Assembly (NCBI GenBank): GCA_027731885.1
Contig: JAQCAO010000006.1
Coordinates: 1 to 25,333, forward strand
Source of the DNA: Actinomycetota bacterium
Lineage (GTDB): Bacteria; Actinomycetota; Actinomycetes; Nanopelagicales; Nanopelagicaceae
Length of the DNA stretch: 25,333 bases
Direction: 5' to 3'
The position numbers were made by a program, and so were the translations under genes. Below the pieces are notes generated by a model. It saw only the letters and a list, made by a program, of their open reading frames with translations, ran no database searches and was not told the origin of the DNA. This document shows, one piece after another, positions 1-6,616 of this stretch. Within the stretch, counting starts at the first letter, position 1. Each line of letters begins with the position of its first letter.

Positions 1-119
1 TTGTAGCTCTTGGCTGCCGAAGGCCAAGAGCTACAAGCACATCTTTAGCCTGCTTTACTCACTTTGTCGTTCTAGCGATGACCAAATATGTGCTTGTAGC
101 TCTTGGCCTTCGGCAGCCA
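1..119. repeat. Nested inverted repeat at the left window edge
   Basis: Bases 11-42 are the exact reverse complement of 88-119 (32 bases, 45-base spacer). A second perfect hairpin is nested at the edge: 1-14 pairs with 23-36 around an 8-base loop. The right arm lies inside the nitrobindin gene and encodes its last conserved segment before the C-terminus, so the left arm is an inverted copy of coding sequence just past the stop codon. It could be a terminator-like hairpin made from a foldback duplication, or a chimeric foldback at a contig end. The sequence alone does not decide. Confidence 0.85.
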
Positions 120-555
120 TGTCGTAAGCGAAGAAGAGTTCGCCGGCAACTAATCCGTAAAGACGCACACCAGCTGTCACAATCTTTGCCGAAGGCGCTG
201 AATATGCCCGATCCATCACGAGTTGAATCTTTGGCCCATCAAATTGACCAACCCAACCCTCTGAAATTCCGGTGTTATGCGAGATTACAACTTCTAATAC
301 GTTATTTGGTTTAACGCGCCAGAATCCAGTTTCAGAAGCTGCCGGGCGAATAATGTCGCCATCTTTATCTATGATCCAAGATCTTGAGTAATAATTTAAA
401 AAAGGGCGACCGTCATGGTTGAAAACAACTTCATGTGCATATTCAAAACTTTCAATTGTCGGGTAATCCCCACGACCTTTGCCGCGCCAGGTGCCGACCA
501 TCCATGCCAATGGATTTAAATCAGGATGTAGGCCTTCTGGAATAGTAAAAACCAC
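55..555 (-). CDS. Nitrobindin-type heme-binding beta-barrel protein (FABP/THAP4-like family)
   Basis: This 166-aa protein matches the actinobacterial nitrobindin family (Rv2717c type, often annotated 'FABP family protein'), ten-stranded beta-barrels binding ferric heme and linked to nitric oxide or peroxynitrite chemistry. The signature GTWRGKG is at residues 21-27, and the likely proximal heme ligand is His156 in LQAHIW near the C-terminus. Length is normal and there is no signal peptide, so it is cytoplasmic. The start is GTG at 555, immediately after the TAA of the 44-aa ORF upstream, with an AGGGG ribosome site about ten bases ahead, which suggests translational coupling. It is the last gene of a minus-strand run Fur-YgfZ-small ORFs-nitrobindin. 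The codons for residues 145-155 are also present as an inverted copy just beyond the stop. Confidence 0.88.
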   Translation of the reverse strand: MVFTIPEGLHPDLNPLAWMVGTWRGKGRGDYPTIESFEYAHEVVFNHDGRPFLNYYSRSWIIDKDGDIIRPAASETGFWRVKPNNVLEVVISHNTGISEGWVGQFDGPKIQLVMDRAYSAPSAKIVTAGVRLYGLVAGELFFAYDMAAEGQELQAHIWSSLERQSE

Positions 556-690
556 TTAAAGTCGGCCCCTTCGATAGGTGCGCGGATCGCGCGCTTGAGA
601 TTCACGACGTCCGCGAAAACCATATATAACTAGCGCAACGCCAGTTACTAGCGAGATTACTGCAAGAAGTACGGCGCTTACGATTTCCAC
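556..690 (-). CDS. Small single-pass membrane protein, 44 aa
   Basis: A GTG-initiated ORF of 44 codons lies between YgfZ and nitrobindin. The protein starts MEIVSAVLLAV and has one hydrophobic helix (about residues 3-23) followed by a strongly basic tail rich in Arg (YGFRGRRESQARD, then RTYRRGRL), the pattern of an N-out, C-in single-span protein by the positive-inside rule. An AGGAT ribosome-site-like stretch precedes the GTG. Its TAA abuts the GTG of the nitrobindin gene with no gap, which supports real translation. I do not recognise a family. The function is unknown; position suggests co-expression with YgfZ and nitrobindin. Confidence 0.6.
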   Translation of the reverse strand: MEIVSAVLLAVISLVTGVALVIYGFRGRRESQARDPRTYRRGRL

Positions 691-707
691 GCCTTGATCC
701 TAAGGCT

Positions 708-782
708 TTAGAGCCTGCTTATAGTCCAAATGATCACCATCATCGCCAGCGCGACAATTAGCCCTTGCGCAATCGTCTCCAT
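708..782 (-). CDS. Tiny hydrophobic ORF, 24 aa
   Basis: An ATG immediately follows the TAA of the ygfZ gene and opens 24 codons: METIAQGLIVALA, then MMVIIWTISRL. Nearly the whole peptide is one hydrophobic helix. It has no independent ribosome site and could be translated by reinitiation after ygfZ. The zero-base junction and the next small membrane ORF downstream make it a plausible membrane microprotein, but an ORF this short can arise by chance. Confidence 0.38.
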   Translation of the reverse strand: METIAQGLIVALAMMVIIWTISRL

Positions 783-1688
783 TTATGCAGGCACAATCAC
801 TTGTTGTGAGGCGGCAACATTTTCAACGGTTAGCTGAGCATCAACGGGAGTTGTGCGCTTAATAACGGCAAGTGCGATTGGACCGAGTTCAAAGTGGCGC
901 GCAACGGTGCCAAGAAAACCCACGCGAACTTCACCATTCATAACAGCGGTACCCGGTGCCGGCATCACAACTTGGCTGCCATCTAAATGCAGCATAACTA
1001 AGCGGCGAGGTGGATTACCCAAATTAAATATCTTGGCCACAGTTTCTTGCCCGCGATAACAGCCTTTATTCATATGTACAGATTTATTTAAAAGACCAAG
1101 TTCATTAGGGATTGATTTGTGATCAGTATCAAAACCAATTCGAGGGCGTCCTGCCGCAACGCGTTCGGCATCTAGCGCCCAAGTGCCAACCTGCATTGCA
1201 GTGGCACCGAAAGTCTCTTGCATCTCTTTCAATTCAGCGCGCGGCACCAAGGCGTATGGTCCACCGATTTCAGTGGCGGCTCCCGGAGCTCGCAATACAA
1301 CATATTCATTTGATGCATCGCGCACATCAACGCGCAACATAAACTTCATTTTCTGCAGATAAGCAATCAAATTTTCAATATATCCTGGATCCAAAACCAA
1401 CCAAGTAGTTTCGCCATCATCGACGAGATTAAATTGATATTCAACATGGCCTTGCGGGTCTAAGATCAGCGCTGCAGTCCATTGACCCACAGTTAGTTCA
1501 GATAAATGCTGGGTTGTTAAATCGTGCAACCACTTCAGGCGATCAGCACCTGAGACTGCAACGATATTTAAATGTGAGAGATCAGCCCACGCTTTGCCTT
1601 CGAGCATCGCTTTCTGCTCTTTATTTGGTTCGCCAAAGTGCCAAATTGCACCTTTATCGACGCCATCTTCTACTAATACAGCGGTCAT
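783..1688 (-). CDS. ygfZ: YgfZ-type folate-binding protein (GcvT-like fold)
   Basis: The 301-aa protein has the diagnostic YgfZ motif KGCYRGQE at residues 208-215, including the conserved Cys210. YgfZ/IBA57 proteins bind tetrahydrofolate and help assemble or repair iron-sulfur enzymes such as the tRNA methylthiotransferase MiaB. The fold is that of the glycine-cleavage T protein, but the enzyme activity is not retained in the family. It is cytoplasmic and of normal length. The ATG at 1688 lies two bases after the stop of the Fur-family gene, so the two are probably one transcript. Nearby nitrobindin and Fur-family genes make an iron/heme/oxidative-stress theme reasonable, and the same grouping (Nur, nitrobindin, YgfZ) is known in Streptomyces. 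Confidence 0.92.
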   Translation of the reverse strand: MTAVLVEDGVDKGAIWHFGEPNKEQKAMLEGKAWADLSHLNIVAVSGADRLKWLHDLTTQHLSELTVGQWTAALILDPQGHVEYQFNLVDDGETTWLVLDPGYIENLIAYLQKMKFMLRVDVRDASNEYVVLRAPGAATEIGGPYALVPRAELKEMQETFGATAMQVGTWALDAERVAAGRPRIGFDTDHKSIPNELGLLNKSVHMNKGCYRGQETVAKIFNLGNPPRRLVMLHLDGSQVVMPAPGTAVMNGEVRVGFLGTVARHFELGPIALAVIKRTTPVDAQLTVENVAASQQVIVPA

Positions 1689-1690
1689 CT

Positions 1691-2098
1691 TTACTTAACG
1701 CACGCCGCGCATAGCCCATAAATTGCAAAGTGAGTTACATCTGTTTTAAAACCGTAGTCATCAGCTAAATTCTGCACAAAATTTGCCGCCGCCGAAATTG
1801 GAGCATCTCCGACAGAACCACATTGGCTGCAGACCAAGTGCAGGTGGGTTAACTCTTCAGCAGCGTGATAAGTCGCACCGCCATGGCCCAGGTGGGTATG
1901 TTGCACAAGGCCGACATTTTCTAGCGTTTCTAGGTTGCGATAAACCGTGGAAAGGTTGATACCGGGATGAGTAGCACGGACCTTTTCAGCAACTTCTTCT
2001 GGTGTGGCATGGCCGAGTTCGCGTACTGCAGATAAGACGAGTTCGCGCTGTGGTGTTAAGCGCAGACCCTTATCGCGTAGTTCATGTCTATCAGCCAT
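1691..2098 (-). CDS. Fur-family metalloregulator, possibly Nur-like
   Basis: This 135-aa repressor has the Fur layout: N-terminal winged helix with recognition segment LSTVYRNLETLE (residues 49-60), then a dimerisation and metal domain with HLHLVC-SQCG (His85, His87, Cys90, Cys93) and a C-terminal CAAC (Cys130, Cys133). The two CxxC pairs form the usual structural zinc site. The stretch HTHLGHGGATYH before the hinge, and the YgfZ/nitrobindin neighbours, resemble Streptomyces Nur, the nickel-responsive Fur paralogue, but the sensed metal cannot be fixed by eye. A TAGGCT element lies six bases before the ATG, so the transcript may be leaderless, and a perfect 14-base palindrome at 2139-2152 is a candidate operator. 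Confidence 0.9.
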   Translation of the reverse strand: MADRHELRDKGLRLTPQRELVLSAVRELGHATPEEVAEKVRATHPGINLSTVYRNLETLENVGLVQHTHLGHGGATYHAAEELTHLHLVCSQCGSVGDAPISAAANFVQNLADDYGFKTDVTHFAIYGLCAACVK

Positions 2099-2138
2099 AG
2101 CTTTAGCCTACCTTCAAAATGAATTGATTTAAAGTGTG

Positions 2139-2152
2139 AATAACTAGTTATT
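2139..2152. promoter_or_regulatory. Perfect 14-base palindrome upstream of the Fur-family gene
   Basis: AATAACTAGTTATT is exactly self-complementary and lies 41-54 bases ahead of the Fur-family ATG, between its start and the end of the DUF4395 gene. Fur-family repressors commonly bind such AT-rich inverted repeats and autoregulate, so this is a candidate operator. It does not match the classical Fur box I know, so the assignment is inference. Confidence 0.35.
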
Positions 2153-2158
2153 GGTGAG

Positions 2159-2578
2159 TTACTTCGCTGTGCGAGCGCGCAAGATGAGCAAATACATCTC
2201 GCAACCTAAACAGAAATTAAATGCGGCATTTAAAAATGCGGCGGCAAGTGCAAAGGCGACTGCAATTGTAAAGAGCCCACCGGCACCCGTTACTGATGCA
2301 ATCACCGCGACAAGTGCGAAACCGAGTCCGACTGTTTGTGCAAATTGTGGAGGCCTAACATCTTCAAGTGTCGCCGCTGACTTCAAACGCGGCTTTATTA
2401 ACTTTTTAAATATAAGCGCATAAGGCGTAAATTGCGGACCGCGAAGCGCTCCGATTGCAAATACGACGGCTTGAAAAGCAATCACCCAAAGGCTTGAAGT
2501 CACCAGCGCTATTGCGAGTACAACTGTCGTAATTACCGCCGACCAACGTGGGCCTCTTGCATCAATTGATACTGACAT
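2159..2578 (-). CDS. DUF4395 integral membrane protein
   Basis: The 139-aa protein fits DUF4395: N-terminal DARGPRW, central PPQFAQ, and the terminal LNAAFNFCLGCEMYLL with the conserved Cys pair CLGC. About four hydrophobic helices are visible, so it sits in the membrane. The start was set at the ATG at 2578 because GGAAG lies five bases upstream; an in-frame GTG at 2593 would place that site inside the gene. DUF4395 genes frequently adjoin thioredoxin-like genes in actinobacteria, as here, and the CLGC motif could be a redox partner of the thioredoxin encoded upstream. That link is inference from proximity. Confidence 0.88.
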   Translation of the reverse strand: MSVSIDARGPRWSAVITTVVLAIALVTSSLWVIAFQAVVFAIGALRGPQFTPYALIFKKLIKPRLKSAATLEDVRPPQFAQTVGLGFALVAVIASVTGAGGLFTIAVAFALAAAFLNAAFNFCLGCEMYLLILRARTAK

Positions 2579-2664
2579 TTTTACTTCCTTCACATTTTAT
2601 TTATAGTCTATTTATGGGTCGTTGTTTTAGTTTTTTAAAAGCAAACTAAGCGCGACACATAGAG

Positions 2665-2713
2665 CCAGCTAAGCGACCGTAATCAATTACACGGCGCTTC
2701 GTGAAGTAGCTGG
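2665..2713. other. Stable interrupted hairpin in an intergenic gap (possible small RNA or terminator)
   Basis: Arms CCAGCTA/TAGCTGG enclose AGCG/CGCT and then CCGT/ACGG around a 10-base AT-rich loop, with an asymmetric bulge on the right. On the plus strand it is followed by TTTT, on the minus strand by no U-run. It sits in the roughly 210-base gap between the thioredoxin and DUF4395 genes, where no ORF is convincing. It may be an attenuator/terminator between the two genes or a small structured RNA. I do not recognise a named RNA family. Confidence 0.35.
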
Positions 2714-2791
2714 TTTTGATAAAGTACATAGGTTAAGAATAAAGGCGTTTATGCCAATTGACTACTTGCAAGCCTTTCGCAATCACCTAGG

Positions 2792-3223
2792 TCAGTGAAT
2801 CGCAGCGATCGCAGCCTGTACTTGAGCGCGCTTTGGCGTTCCCATAGCGCGGCCGACCTCCACGCCAGCGCCATTTAAAAACAAGGTTGTTGGCGTCGAG
2901 CGAATATCTAATTTGCGCACAAGCTCTAGATGAGATTCTGCATCAATATGGGCGTAACGAACATCAGGCATGGTTTTGACCATATCTTCGAGCAGTACTT
3001 TGGTAGCCCGACATGGCGTGCAGAAGGCTGATGAGAATTGCACCATTGTGGCGCGCGAGCCGAGTTCGGTGCCCACGATTGCCGCGGTGAGCGTTGGCCC
3101 ATTTACCGTCTTCTTTTTCCGAAACTCCCCGCGCGTACGCTGGTACCAGATGCCAAATCCAGTAGCGCCAGCCAGCACGATCGCGAGTGGAATCAATGTT
3201 TTCACAGGAGTATTCTCTCTCAC
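2792..3223 (-). CDS. Membrane-anchored thioredoxin-like protein
   Basis: The 143-aa protein has an N-terminal transmembrane anchor (about residues 8-26, TLIPLAIVLAGATGFGIW), a basic stretch and a thioredoxin fold with the active site FCTPC (Cys68, Cys71) and the cis-proline loop STPTT further on. It probably works as a disulfide reductase or exchange protein tethered to the membrane. CTPC is an uncommon variant of the CGPC active site. GTG at 3223 gives the listed length; GTG at 3205 is a serious alternative, having a GAGAGAG stretch about eight bases upstream. DUF4395 lies downstream on the same strand, and glnR is divergent about 43 bases away, so the two promoters are packed in a very short space. 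Confidence 0.87.
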   Translation of the reverse strand: MRENTPVKTLIPLAIVLAGATGFGIWYQRTRGEFRKKKTVNGPTLTAAIVGTELGSRATMVQFSSAFCTPCRATKVLLEDMVKTMPDVRYAHIDAESHLELVRKLDIRSTPTTLFLNGAGVEVGRAMGTPKRAQVQAAIAAIH

Positions 3224-3266
3224 TTAGGCAGATATCACTAACTCAGTTTCGTGGAAGGCTTAGCCC

Positions 3267-3980
3267 ATGGCCAAGGTGTTATTACTGACAAACACCAATG
3301 GCGCCAGCGCGGAAGTTCTGCCATCGCTTGCCTTATTGCAACATACCGTCAAGATTTTGCCCGCTGAAGCAAGCGTTCTAATTGATTCGCCGGTAATGGA
3401 TATTGTCTTTGTTGATGCTCGTCGTGATTTACCTGCAGCTAAAAATCTAACTCGCTTACTGACCTCAACAGGTGTTGGCGCTCCAGTAATTGCGATAACC
3501 ACCGAAGGTGGCCTTTCTGCGATGAGTGCAGATTGGGGAGTCGATGATGTAATGCTCGACACCGCAGGGCCTGCTGAAGTTGATGCGCGTATTCGAATTT
3601 CAATCGGAACACACCTTGCCGCCGCGACTGCCGCAGATCCAAACGCGGGTGAGATTCGCACCGGCGAAGTTGTTATCGATGAAAGTACTTACACTGCAAA
3701 GATCAAGGGTCGCTCACTTGATTTAACATTTAAAGAATTTGAACTACTTAAGTTTTTAGCGCAACATCCTGGTCGCGTCTTTACTCGCGCACAGTTGTTG
3801 CAAGAGATTTGGGGATATGACTACTTCGGTGGAACTCGCACTGTTGATGTTCATATTCGTCGCTTACGTTCTAAACTCGGTCCCGAATTTGAATCAATAA
3901 TCGGTACCGTGCGCAACGTTGGATATCGCTTCACAGTTCCCAATGGCGGCAAAGAGAGCCCAATTTCCGAGCGGGTATAA
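3267..3980 (+). CDS. glnR: GlnR, global nitrogen-metabolism regulator (OmpR/PhoB-type)
   Basis: The 237-aa protein follows actinobacterial GlnR along its length. The receiver-like domain (residues 1-120) opens [20 protein letters not shown] and keeps Asp50 in [10 protein letters not shown]. It has the [16 protein letters not shown] stretch typical of GlnR instead of a full phosphorylation pocket. The C-terminal winged helix (about 135-230) carries [20 protein letters not shown] and [17 protein letters not shown], nearly identical to the family. In known GlnR proteins Asp50 supports dimerisation rather than phosphorelay, and no histidine kinase gene is next to it, which agrees with an orphan regulator. 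Family members control glutamine synthetase, ammonium transport and related genes. GGAAGG lies about eight bases before the ATG. The mshD-like gene follows after five bases. Confidence 0.95.
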   Translation: MAKVLLLTNTNGASAEVLPSLALLQHTVKILPAEASVLIDSPVMDIVFVDARRDLPAAKNLTRLLTSTGVGAPVIAITTEGGLSAMSADWGVDDVMLDTAGPAEVDARIRISIGTHLAAATAADPNAGEIRTGEVVIDESTYTAKIKGRSLDLTFKEFELLKFLAQHPGRVFTRAQLLQEIWGYDYFGGTRTVDVHIRRLRSKLGPEFESIIGTVRNVGYRFTVPNGGKESPISERV

Positions 3981-3985
3981 CCGCA

Positions 3986-4459
3986 ATGCGACATATTCTT
4001 AAGATTCACAGATCACTCACCGATCCACTGCCGACAACAGAACGTGAATATGCAATCCGCACCTTCAACCCCGAGCAAGATAAAGATCGTTGGCTTGAAC
4101 TAAATAATAAGATCTTCACAAACCACCCAGATCAAGGTAATTGGGCGATGCAAGATTTAGAGAACCGAATGGCTGAAAGTTGGTTTGATCCAGCCGGCTT
4201 CTTTCTCGCCACAAAAGGCGATCAAATCATTGGTTTTGTCTGGACCAAGATCCATCAAGATTTTGTAAATCAAGAGCCAGTTGGGGAGTTATATGTCGTT
4301 GGGGTTGATCCGGATCACGCCCACCAAGGTATTGGCCGCGCCGTTTCTGTAGCAGCGATTAATTATTTGGTTGCCAAAGGTCTCAAGCACTCAATGTTGT
4401 ATGTCGATGCAGATAATGAAAAAGGCTTAGCGCTATATACAAGTCTCGGTTTTAACTAG
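3986..4459 (+). CDS. mshD: Mycothiol synthase-like GNAT acetyltransferase, single domain
   Basis: The 157-aa protein matches the C-terminal half of MshD, which acetylates Cys-GlcN-Ins with acetyl-CoA in the last step of mycothiol synthesis. Recognisable are HRSLTDPLP at 8-16, ESWFDPAGFFLA at 64-75, the acetyl-CoA segment ELYVVGVDPD...HQGIGRA (101-119) and LYVDADNEKGLALYTSLGF at the end. Usual MshD is about 300 aa with two GNAT domains; the C-terminal one is catalytic and is the one present. The N-terminal domain is absent, and the extreme C-terminus ends at GFN, some ten residues earlier than usual. The stop overlaps that of the convergent aminotransferase gene by four bases. Reduction by genome streamlining, or drift to another substrate, are both possible. 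Confidence 0.82.
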   Translation: MRHILKIHRSLTDPLPTTEREYAIRTFNPEQDKDRWLELNNKIFTNHPDQGNWAMQDLENRMAESWFDPAGFFLATKGDQIIGFVWTKIHQDFVNQEPVGELYVVGVDPDHAHQGIGRAVSVAAINYLVAKGLKHSMLYVDADNEKGLALYTSLGFN

Positions 4460-5814
4460 CCAACCAAGTCGGCGCACATCGCACGAAATACTGCAGTGTG
4501 TGCATCAACATCGGCGGCAGTTGTCGCCGGAGACATCAGCGCCATATTGTGAAATGGCGTCAGCAAGAAACCATCGTTTAGTAAGCGCAAGTGAATGTAC
4601 TGCTCGAGTTCAAAGTCACCTGATTCCGCGGCCTCGCGACCAGTGCGCGGTGCTCTGCCCTTGAAGATATATTCCCCGCGCGCACCCAAACGATTGCAAT
4701 GCCAATCTAAATCAAATTCTGCGATCGCCGCATCGACGCCATCGCTCCAACGATCACCGAGTGCAATCATCGCTTTAAAGGCGTCAGCAGTCAGCACTTC
4801 ACTTAAAGTCGCACGCATCGCGGCAAGCGACATTGCATTTCCTGCCAAGGTGCTGCCAATTCCGCCAGTATCAATGATTTCTAGCTCAACTAACTTCTTA
4901 ATTGACTTTGCAACATCTTCAGTCATTCCAAATGTTCCAACTGGTATTCCGCCAGCGATTGCTTTACCAATTGTTAAGAAATCAGGCTTTAAACCCAGAT
5001 CTTGGGTCATTCCACCAGGGCCGACCGAGATTGTGTGGGTTTCGTCAATAATCAAAAGTGTGCCATATTTCTGAGCCAGTTCTTGCACAGCATATAAATA
5101 ACCATCATCCGGCAAGACAATGCCGACATTGGTCATTGCAGGTTCCATCAAGATCGCCGCAACATCACCATTTTCAAGCGCCGCTTCCATACCGGCTAAA
5201 TCATTAAATTCCACAACGCGGGTTGTGACAGCCAAATCTACTGGCGCTCCTAAATTACCTTCACGCTTTACGGTATTTCCGGCTTCATCTAAAGTTGCAA
5301 AGGTTTCATCAACGCTTCCGTGGTAACAACGATCGATCACAATGATCTTGCTGCGCCCAGTGATCAAGCGGCAGTAACGAATGACGTGGCGGTTGGCATC
5401 TGTTGCAGTGACGGTAAATTGCCATTTCGGCAGACCAAAGCGCGCAGCTAGCTCCTTTGAAACAATCGCTGCATCAAGAGTAGGCAGCATTGAAGTGATG
5501 CCGATATCTGCTTGGCGCTTAATTGCTGCAATGGTGGCATCAGGTGAATGGCCAGTCATTGATCCGGTATCGCCTAAACAAAAGTCGATGTAAGTATTGC
5601 CATCAATATCGGTGAACTTCGCGCCTTTCGCCTCCTTTACGAAGACTGGGTGCGCTCCTGGCCATTTCGCCATCCAAGACATCGGAACACCTTCGTGCAT
5701 CACCTTCTGCGAATCAGCGAAAGCTTCGCTGCTCTTTTTATGGTTTGCTAAGAAACGCTCTTCTTCGATTTTACGAAGTTGCGCTAAACGAGTGCGATCA
5801 ATTTCTTTTGACAT
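4456..5814 (-). CDS. Class III PLP-dependent aminotransferase, glutamate-1-semialdehyde aminomutase-like
   Basis: This 452-aa protein has a class III aminotransferase layout: substrate-domain start with GAKFTDIDGNTYIDFCLGD, the CYHG segment (173-176), LLIIDETH with PLP-binding Asp257, and FLTIGKAIAGG with the Schiff-base Lys284. It resembles the HemL branch, but the usual S-G-T-E-A phosphate-binding turn reads TATDAN (residues 136-141), and the N-terminus has an extra roughly 40 residues. It is therefore unlikely to be plain HemL; the amino donor and acceptor cannot be named. The gene follows the aldose epimerase by 24 bases on the same strand. TAGGAT stands six bases before the ATG and may be a promoter -10 or a ribosome-site-like sequence. 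Confidence 0.85.
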   Translation of the reverse strand: MSKEIDRTRLAQLRKIEEERFLANHKKSSEAFADSQKVMHEGVPMSWMAKWPGAHPVFVKEAKGAKFTDIDGNTYIDFCLGDTGSMTGHSPDATIAAIKRQADIGITSMLPTLDAAIVSKELAARFGLPKWQFTVTATDANRHVIRYCRLITGRSKIIVIDRCYHGSVDETFATLDEAGNTVKREGNLGAPVDLAVTTRVVEFNDLAGMEAALENGDVAAILMEPAMTNVGIVLPDDGYLYAVQELAQKYGTLLIIDETHTISVGPGGMTQDLGLKPDFLTIGKAIAGGIPVGTFGMTEDVAKSIKKLVELEIIDTGGIGSTLAGNAMSLAAMRATLSEVLTADAFKAMIALGDRWSDGVDAAIAEFDLDWHCNRLGARGEYIFKGRAPRTGREAAESGDFELEQYIHLRLLNDGFLLTPFHNMALMSPATTAADVDAHTAVFRAMCADLVG

Positions 5815-5838
5815 ATCCCAATCCTATTTTCTCTTCGT

Positions 5839-6603
5839 TTACGCCTGTGAAAATATAAATAGCGCTTCTAGGTAATGTTCGCCACTTATACCTAAATTCT
5901 GCGCGTCTGGCGGCGCAGTTTGAGGTTCTATGCAGATGCCTTCGGAATCTTCGTTAAAGACCACCCACCATGGCGCATCGGATTCGATATCAATGCGCGC
6001 AGCATCTTCCCAAACTATTGCAGGCACGCCTAGAATTTCGGTGAAGGCATCATCCCAAGTCCCATTTGTTGGTGATACAAATTCGCCTGTCGGAATTCCT
6101 TCATCATCGCGCTTTAACATCTTCGCCGCTTTAAATTCAATCTCGGCGCTGCCGCCACGATCTAAATCGCGCGCAAACCATGGATGCATTCCGATCCACG
6201 CCGGCAATTGGCAATCACCTGGGTCGTATTCCAAAGACCAACGAATCGCATCATCTAAAACTTCAATTGTTTGTTCCATGGTTGCGCCGCCATAAGGTTT
6301 TGGTAGATGCAACATTGAACGCCCCGGACCAATTTCTTGCCACGACGCCGTAAATCCAAATCCATGCATTGCATGCGGTGGCACAATATTTGTCGGTAAT
6401 TGAAATTCTTCTCCGTCGGCCCCGCGAATGATTCCGTCGCGAATACGTCCTGCCCATGGGCCCATTGAGTACCAACCGCTGTGCAAAGGTGTGCCGCGGT
6501 ACGGAATAGTAAATTGCAGATCGCGCCAAGTTATCGATGAAATTCGTGCGCCGTTATCTAAATCAATTGCTATCTGGAACTCGGCGTCATCAATGTATTG
6601 CAT
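5839..6603 (-). CDS. Aldose 1-epimerase (galactose mutarotase-like)
   Basis: The 254-aa protein shows the mutarotase pattern: PHAMHGFG (His77, His80), GMHPWF with the likely catalytic acid His140, and ICIEPQTAPPDA with the likely base Glu226. It would interconvert alpha and beta anomers of a free aldose in the cytoplasm, which suits a neighbour of a sugar kinase. It starts 13 bases after the stop of the PfkB kinase gene and precedes the aminotransferase gene on the same strand, so the three may form one operon. The specific sugar cannot be inferred. Length is slightly shorter than GalM (about 340) and closer to the YihR/YphB-like subgroup. Confidence 0.87.
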   Translation of the reverse strand: MQYIDDAEFQIAIDLDNGARISSITWRDLQFTIPYRGTPLHSGWYSMGPWAGRIRDGIIRGADGEEFQLPTNIVPPHAMHGFGFTASWQEIGPGRSMLHLPKPYGGATMEQTIEVLDDAIRWSLEYDPGDCQLPAWIGMHPWFARDLDRGGSAEIEFKAAKMLKRDDEGIPTGEFVSPTNGTWDDAFTEILGVPAIVWEDAARIDIESDAPWWVVFNEDSEGICIEPQTAPPDAQNLGISGEHYLEALFIFSQA

Positions 6604-6616
6604 TGAAATTCGCCTA

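Noticed and set aside
3267..3980. glnR as a conventional two-component regulator
   Set aside because: No histidine kinase neighbours and the receiver is of the GlnR type that does not need phosphorylation.
4595..5326. Plus-strand ORFs within the aminotransferase gene
   Set aside because: They lie opposite a gene with clear catalytic motifs, and their translations are Ser/Pro-rich without any recognisable domain, as expected for antisense shadows.
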